Positions 59,952-64,000 of a DNA stretch of 64,000 bases are shown here, one piece after another. The notes beneath the pieces are model-generated. The model ran no database searches and was not told the origin of the DNA. It was given only the letters and a program-made list of their open reading frames with translations. The DNA lies in assembly GCA_963834705.1 (NCBI GenBank), contig CAWICV010000001.1, positions 1,302,001-1,366,000 on the forward strand. The letters are read 5' to 3'. This DNA comes from RYN-230 sp963834705. Lineage in GTDB: Bacteria > Actinomycetota > Actinomycetes > Streptosporangiales > Streptosporangiaceae. Each line of letters begins with the position of its first letter. Within the stretch, counting starts at the first letter, position 1. The position numbers were made by a program, and so were the translations under genes.

Positions 59952-61559
59952 GTGACCGCGCCGGCTGCCCCGGCCGCACCGGCCGTGGCGGCCGGGCCGA
60001 CGGCCACCCGGGCCCGCCGGCCCAGCCGGCCGGCCGCGCTCATCGCGACGGCCACCGCCGTCGCGGCCGTCCTCGCCCTGCCGCTGGTTTTCCTGCTGAT
60101 CGAGGCGAGCAACAGCGGGCTGAGCGAGGACACCAGGCTGGTCTTCCGCCAGCTGACCGCGACCCTGCTGTGGAACACGATCCGGCTCACCGTCGTCGTC
60201 ACCGCACTGTGCGCGATCGTCGGCACGGCCGCGGCGTGGTGCGTGGAACGGACCGACCTGCCCGGCCGCCGGATCTGGGCGGTGCTGGTGGTGGTGCCGC
60301 TGGCCATCCCGGACTTCGTAGTCAGCTTCGGCTGGGCGTCGCTGTCCTCCTGGATCACCGGCTTCCGCGGCGCGGTGGTGGTGATGACGCTGGCCGTCTA
60401 CCCGCTGGTCTACCTGCCGGTCGCGGCCAGCCTGCGCGGCGCCGACCCGGGCCAGGAAGAGGTGGCCCGCAGCCTGGGCACCGGCCGGGTGCGCACGTTC
60501 CTGCGCATCACCCTGGGCCAGGCCCGCGGCGCCATCCTGGGCGGCTGCCTGCTGGTCGCCATGGTGCTGCTGGCCGAGTACGGCGCGTTCGAGATCGTCG
60601 GCTACCAGACCTTCACCACCGAGATCTTCACCGAGATCGGCGCCGCGTTCAGCCTGCCCGCCGCGTGCGCGCTGGCCTTGGTGCTGGTCCTGCTCAGCCT
60701 GGTGGTACTGGCCGGTGAGGGGCTGAGCCGGGGCCGGGGGCGAGTCAGCCGGTCGGGCCCGCTGACTCAGCGGGTTACCCCGCCGCAGCGGCTCGGCCGG
60801 GCCCGCCTGCCGGTGCTGGCCGGCTTCGTGCTGCTCACCGGCCTGGCCCTGGGCGTGCCGGTGGCGGCCAGCGTGTACTGGATGACCAGCGGCATCCGGC
60901 CCTCGCTCACCGGGGTGCCGCTGCTGACCGCGGCGGGCTATACCGCGCTGTACGGCGCGCTGGCCGGGGTGCTGGCCACGCTGATGGCGCTGCCGGTGGC
61001 GCTGCTCGCGGTCCGGCATCCTGGCGGGCTGGCCCGCCGCCTGCTGGAACGCAGCACCTACCTGGTGCTGGCCATCCCCGGCGTGGTCATCGCGCTGGCC
61101 CTGTCCTACTTCACCCAGCGCTACCTGGGCGGCTTCGCCTACCAGACCGGGCCGCTGCTGATCCTGGCCTACGCGATCATGTTCTTCCCGCTGGCCCTGG
61201 TCGGCGTCAAGGCGTCGCTGGCCCGGGCGCCGGTCAGCCTGGACGAGGTGGCCCGCTCACTGGGCCAGAGCCGGCTGGCGGTGGCACTCCGGGTCACCCT
61301 GCGGCTCACCGGTCCCGGCCTGGTCGCCGCGTTCTGCCTGGTGTTCCTGTCCGTGATCACCGAGCTGACCGCGACCCTTATCCTGATCCCGATCGGCGTG
61401 CAGACCCTGGCCACCCAGTTCTGGGCCTACGAGACGAACCTGTCCTACGCGCAGGCCGCCCCGTTCGCCCTGGTGATGATCGCGGTGGCAGCGATCCCGA
61501 GCATCGTGCTCGGGCGGTTCTTCAACACGTCCGCCGACGCGACGAGGATGATGACATGA
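59952..61559 (+). CDS. Ferric iron ABC transporter permease
   Basis: 535 residues, FbpB-like. Two homologous permease halves, about twelve helices in all, each with an EAA-type loop: SLRGADPGQEEVARSLGTGRVRTFLRITLGQARGAILGG, and ASLARAPVSLDEVARSLGQSRLAVALRVTLRLTGPGLVAAF. GTG start at 59952. Stop overlaps the ATPase gene as ATGA. Confidence 0.94.
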   Translation: MTAPAAPAAPAVAAGPTATRARRPSRPAALIATATAVAAVLALPLVFLLIEASNSGLSEDTRLVFRQLTATLLWNTIRLTVVVTALCAIVGTAAAWCVERTDLPGRRIWAVLVVVPLAIPDFVVSFGWASLSSWITGFRGAVVVMTLAVYPLVYLPVAASLRGADPGQEEVARSLGTGRVRTFLRITLGQARGAILGGCLLVAMVLLAEYGAFEIVGYQTFTTEIFTEIGAAFSLPAACALALVLVLLSLVVLAGEGLSRGRGRVSRSGPLTQRVTPPQRLGRARLPVLAGFVLLTGLALGVPVAASVYWMTSGIRPSLTGVPLLTAAGYTALYGALAGVLATLMALPVALLAVRHPGGLARRLLERSTYLVLAIPGVVIALALSYFTQRYLGGFAYQTGPLLILAYAIMFFPLALVGVKASLARAPVSLDEVARSLGQSRLAVALRVTLRLTGPGLVAAFCLVFLSVITELTATLILIPIGVQTLATQFWAYETNLSYAQAAPFALVMIAVAAIPSIVLGRFFNTSADATRMMT

Positions 61560-62677
61560 CCGAGCTGGCCGTCACCGGGCTCGCCAAGGCGTTCGGCCAG
61601 CATCAGGTGCTGGACGGCCTGGATCTGGACGTGCCCGCGGGCTCGCTGACCGCGATCCTGGGGCCGTCCGGCAGCGGCAAGACCACGCTGCTGCGCATCC
61701 TGGCCGGCTTCGAGCGGGCCGACGCGGGCGCGGTGCGGATCGGCTCGGTGACGGCCGACGGGCCGGGCACGTACCGGCCGCCGGAACGCCGCCGGATCGG
61801 TTACGTGCCGCAGGAGGGCAGCCTCTTCCCGCACCTCACCGTGGCGGCCAACGTCGCGTTCGGGCTGAGCCGCAGGCACAGGCACGGGCCGGCCCGGGCT
61901 GGCCAGCGGGCCGCCGAGCTGCTGGACGCGGTCGGCCTGGCCGGGTTGGCCAAGCGCTACCCGCACCAGCTGTCCGGCGGGCAGCAGCAGCGGGTCGCGC
62001 TGGCCCGTGCGCTGGCCATCCGGCCCGAGGTGGTGCTGCTCGACGAGCCGTTCGCGTCGCTGGACGCCCACCTGCGGGCCAGCGTCCGGACCGACGTGCA
62101 GCGGCTGCTCACCGAGGCCGGCGCGACCACGGTGCTGGTCACCCACGACCAGGACGAGGCGCTGTCCACCGCGGACCGGGTGGCCGTGCTGCGGGACGGC
62201 CGGATCGCCCAGTGCGCCGCGCCGCAGCAGCTCTACTCCAGCCCGGTGGATGCGGACATGGCCCGGTTCATCGGCGAGGCCAACCTCATCCCCGGCCAGC
62301 TGAACGGCTCGTCGGTGCAGACCCTGTTCGGCAAGCTGCCGGTGGCGCACGCCGACCCGTCGGTGGCCACGCACTGCCCGGCCACCGTGCTGATCCGCCC
62401 GGAACAGGTGGAACTGCTTCCTGGTGCGGACGAGCTGGACGGTGCCGTGGCCGGCCGGGTCACCGGCTACGGCTACCACGGTCACGACGCGGTGGTGACG
62501 GTGGTGCCAGAAACGGTACAGCCCGAAACGGTGCCGCCAGAAACGGCGCCGCACCCGGCGGTCCCGCCGCTGATCGTGCGCACCCTGGGCGGCGACGCGC
62601 TGCCGCTGGGCGCGCCCGTCATGCTGCGCGCCCGCGGCCCCGTGCTGGCCTGGCCAAACCCGGCGGCCGCCAGCTGA
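61556..62677 (+). CDS. Ferric iron ABC transporter ATPase
   Basis: 373 residues, FbpC-like: Walker A GPSGSGKTTLLRILAG, Q-loop YVPQEGSLFPHLTVAANVAFGL, signature LSGGQQQRVALARAL, Walker B VVLLDEPFASLDAHLR, His switch LVTHDQDEALSTAD, then a C-terminal TOBE domain (TVLIRPEQVELLPG, RVTGYGYHGHDAVVTVV) with a short repeat PETVQPETVPPETAP. Energises iron import with the two preceding gene products. Confidence 0.95.
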   Translation: MTELAVTGLAKAFGQHQVLDGLDLDVPAGSLTAILGPSGSGKTTLLRILAGFERADAGAVRIGSVTADGPGTYRPPERRRIGYVPQEGSLFPHLTVAANVAFGLSRRHRHGPARAGQRAAELLDAVGLAGLAKRYPHQLSGGQQQRVALARALAIRPEVVLLDEPFASLDAHLRASVRTDVQRLLTEAGATTVLVTHDQDEALSTADRVAVLRDGRIAQCAAPQQLYSSPVDADMARFIGEANLIPGQLNGSSVQTLFGKLPVAHADPSVATHCPATVLIRPEQVELLPGADELDGAVAGRVTGYGYHGHDAVVTVVPETVQPETVPPETAPHPAVPPLIVRTLGGDALPLGAPVMLRARGPVLAWPNPAAAS

Positions 62678-62684
62678 CCGGCGG

Positions 62685-63575
62685 CTACTCCACGATCTTG
62701 GAGATGGGGATCTCCAGGATGTCCCGCGCGCCGGCCGCGCGCAGCGCCGGGATCAGCGTGTTCACCCCGCGCTTGGGCACCACGGTCTCCACCGCGTTCA
62801 TCCCGCCCTGGGCCAGCGTAGTGATCGTCGGTGAGGACAGCGCGGGCAGCATCGCGGCCACCTCAGCCAGCCGGTCAGCGGGCACGTTGAGCTTGAGCAG
62901 CACGTTGCCGCGGGCCTGGATGGCCCCGGACAGCAGCAGCATGATGTCCTCCATCGCGCTCCGCTTGTCCGGCTGCCCGTACGCCTCGGTATTCGCGATC
63001 AGCTCGGTGTAGCTGGTCAGCAACGTGTCCAGGATGCGCAGCCCGTTGCGGCGCAGCGACGAGCCGGTCTCGGTGAGGTCCACGATGGCGTCCACGATGT
63101 CCGGCACCTTGGCCTCGGTCGCCCCGTGCGACGGGATGACCATCGCCTTGATCCCGTGCGCGTCCAGGTACCGCGCGGTCAGCGCGGGCAGCTCGGTGGA
63201 GATGCGCACCCCCTCCGGCAGGTCGGTGACCGACTGCCAGGGCGAGCTCTGCGGCACCGCCAGCACCACCCGGATCGGCTGCGTGGTGGCCTTGGAGTAG
63301 TGCAGTTCGCCGAGCGAGGCGACCACCGCGCCGGTCTCGGTGATCCAGTCCCGGCCGGTGATGCCCAGGTCGAACAGGCCGCGCTCGATGTAGGACGGGA
63401 TCTCCTGCGGGCGCAGGAAGCGCACCCGCTCGATCCGCGGGTCGTCGATGGATGCGTGGTAGTCGCGGTCCGAGGACCGGCGCACGGTCAGGTCGGCCGC
63501 ATCGAAGAGGTCAAGAGTGGCCTGTTCCAGCGAGCCCTTGGGCAGGACCAGGGACAGCACAGCAAACCCTTTCAT
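62685..63575 (-). CDS. hisG: ATP phosphoribosyltransferase HisG (long form)
   Basis: 296 residues from the ATG at 63575 (MKGFAVLSLVLPKGSLEQAT); a GTG at 63587 is possible. First step of histidine synthesis, forming PR-ATP. Motifs: LVLPKGSLEQATLDLF, GLFDLGITGRDWITE, ALTARYLDAHGIKA, DAIVDLTETGSSLRRNGL, and the C-terminal regulatory part TLAQGGMNAVETVVPKRGVNTLIPALRAAGARDILEIPISKIV (long-form, histidine-inhibited). Convergent with the iron ATPase gene, 7 bp apart. Confidence 0.95.
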   Translation of the reverse strand: MKGFAVLSLVLPKGSLEQATLDLFDAADLTVRRSSDRDYHASIDDPRIERVRFLRPQEIPSYIERGLFDLGITGRDWITETGAVVASLGELHYSKATTQPIRVVLAVPQSSPWQSVTDLPEGVRISTELPALTARYLDAHGIKAMVIPSHGATEAKVPDIVDAIVDLTETGSSLRRNGLRILDTLLTSYTELIANTEAYGQPDKRSAMEDIMLLLSGAIQARGNVLLKLNVPADRLAEVAAMLPALSSPTITTLAQGGMNAVETVVPKRGVNTLIPALRAAGARDILEIPISKIVE

Positions 63576-63677
63576 GATTAACGCCACTAACCCGGCCGGT
63601 GACTCTGCTTACCCCAAAGAGTGCGCCTGGTTCGAAGACCTGCCAGCACAACCTCAGCGCGGTACACCGGCCGCTCC

Positions 63678-63698
63678 CGCAGGTCCTTCGGGCCTGCG
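63678..63698. terminator. Hairpin between ribH and hisG
   Basis: 9-bp stem with one G-T pair (CGCAGGTCC against GGGCCTGCG) and a TTC loop, about 40 bp after the ribH stop. Likely ends ribH transcription or attenuates hisG. No T-run. Confidence 0.6.
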
Positions 63699-63737
63699 CT
63701 CGTTAGCCGGCCGGACAAGCCGCACTCGGGCGCCCGG

Positions 63738-64000
63738 TCAATGCCGGTCCTGCCCGCCGCGCAGGTTCGGCTTACTTTGCCTGCTCCGCAGGGTGTGGAG
63801 TACCAGTGCGGTCTCCAGCGCGGCCACCACTGCCTCCCAGCCCTTGTCCTCGGCACTGCCGTCCTGCCCGCTCCGGTCACGGGCCTGCTCCAGGGTGTCA
63901 CAGGTGAGCACCCCGTTGCCAACCGGTCTCCCAGCGTCCAGCGCGACCCGGGCCAGGCCGTAGGTCACCGCGTCGCAGACGTACTCGAAGTGCGGCGTGC
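63738..64000 (-). CDS. ribH: 6,7-dimethyl-8-ribityllumazine synthase RibH (C-terminal part)
   Basis: The 5' end lies outside the window. The visible part reads TPHFEYVCDAVTYGLARVALDAGRPVGNGVLTCDTLEQARDRSG, then DKGWEAVVAALETALVLHTLR, the conserved end of RibH (VGxGVLTxxTxEQAxxR and NKGxEAAxAAxE). RibH condenses the ribityl-pyrimidine with dihydroxybutanone phosphate in riboflavin synthesis. It ends 150 bp before hisG; no hisE lies between. Confidence 0.93.
   Translation of the reverse strand, partial: TPHFEYVCDAVTYGLARVALDAGRPVGNGVLTCDTLEQARDRSGQDGSAEDKGWEAVVAALETALVLHTLRSRQSKPNLRGGQDRH

Noticed and set aside
1..64000. tRNA or rRNA genes and complete insertion sequences
   Set aside because: No tRNA cloverleaf, rRNA segment or transposase frame was recognised by eye. 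A dedicated tRNA scan would be needed to exclude a missed tRNA.

Overview
This window is about 70% GC or more, with dense and mostly coupled operons, GTG/ATG starts and a complete actinomycete-type cell-wall cluster. MurE carries the DNPR signature of meso-diaminopimelate enzymes, and there are an F420-type (LLM) oxidoreductase and an IdeR/DmdR-like iron box. Together these point to a meso-DAP actinomycete, most likely a Streptosporangiales-like or related high-GC lineage; the genus cannot be fixed from the sequence alone.

Layout. (1) 1-13.3 kb, minus strand: the division and cell-wall (dcw) operon, read mraZ-rsmH-ftsL-ftsI-murE-murF-mraY-ftsW-murG-murC-ftsQ (ftsQ cut by the left edge). murD, normally between mraY and ftsW, is absent. 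An mraZ promoter with four MraZ boxes at exact 10-bp spacing drives the operon. (2) 13.5-18.3 kb, plus strand: MoxR ATPase, DUF58 protein and TgpA-like transglutaminase. (3) 18.5-25.1 kb: a DUF3040 protein, a frameshifted dinB, a methyltransferase, a membrane protein and a membrane-anchored Ser/Thr kinase. (4) 25.2-27.3 kb, minus strand: nusB, efp and pepQ. (5) 27.4-46.1 kb: a mixed accessory block. It holds two small-enzyme gene pairs, a PadR-regulated DrrAB-type exporter, a secreted exo-beta-glucosaminidase, an ankyrin protein, an SDR, a PQQ-propeller lipoprotein, an LLM oxidoreductase, a TetR regulator and a decayed sugar-ABC operon. This block separates pepQ-efp-nusB from the aro genes, which are contiguous with them in Mycobacterium tuberculosis. 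(6) 46.1-51.0 kb, minus strand: aroC-aroK-aroB-aroQ, translationally coupled, followed by a second, fused shikimate kinase/dehydroquinate synthase (aroKB). (7) 51.1-58.6 kb: an SseB protein, an undescribed two-gene cassette behind a hairpin-rich leader, a B12-domain MerR regulator, an aldose epimerase, and a MocA/XdhC molybdenum-cofactor pair. (8) 58.8-64.0 kb: an iron-box-controlled ferric-iron ABC importer, then hisG and the 3' part of ribH.

The most notable points are: the missing murD; the duplicated aroK/aroB functions, with the stand-alone AroK having lost its usual lid arginine while the fused copy keeps one; the roughly 19-kb interruption of a conserved operon, with deletion scars at its aro end (truncated permease joined to an alcohol-dehydrogenase tail); the repeat-built C-terminal tail on MurG; and the two-gene cassette at 52.3-54.3 kb. 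No tRNA, rRNA, CRISPR array or complete insertion sequence was recognised.
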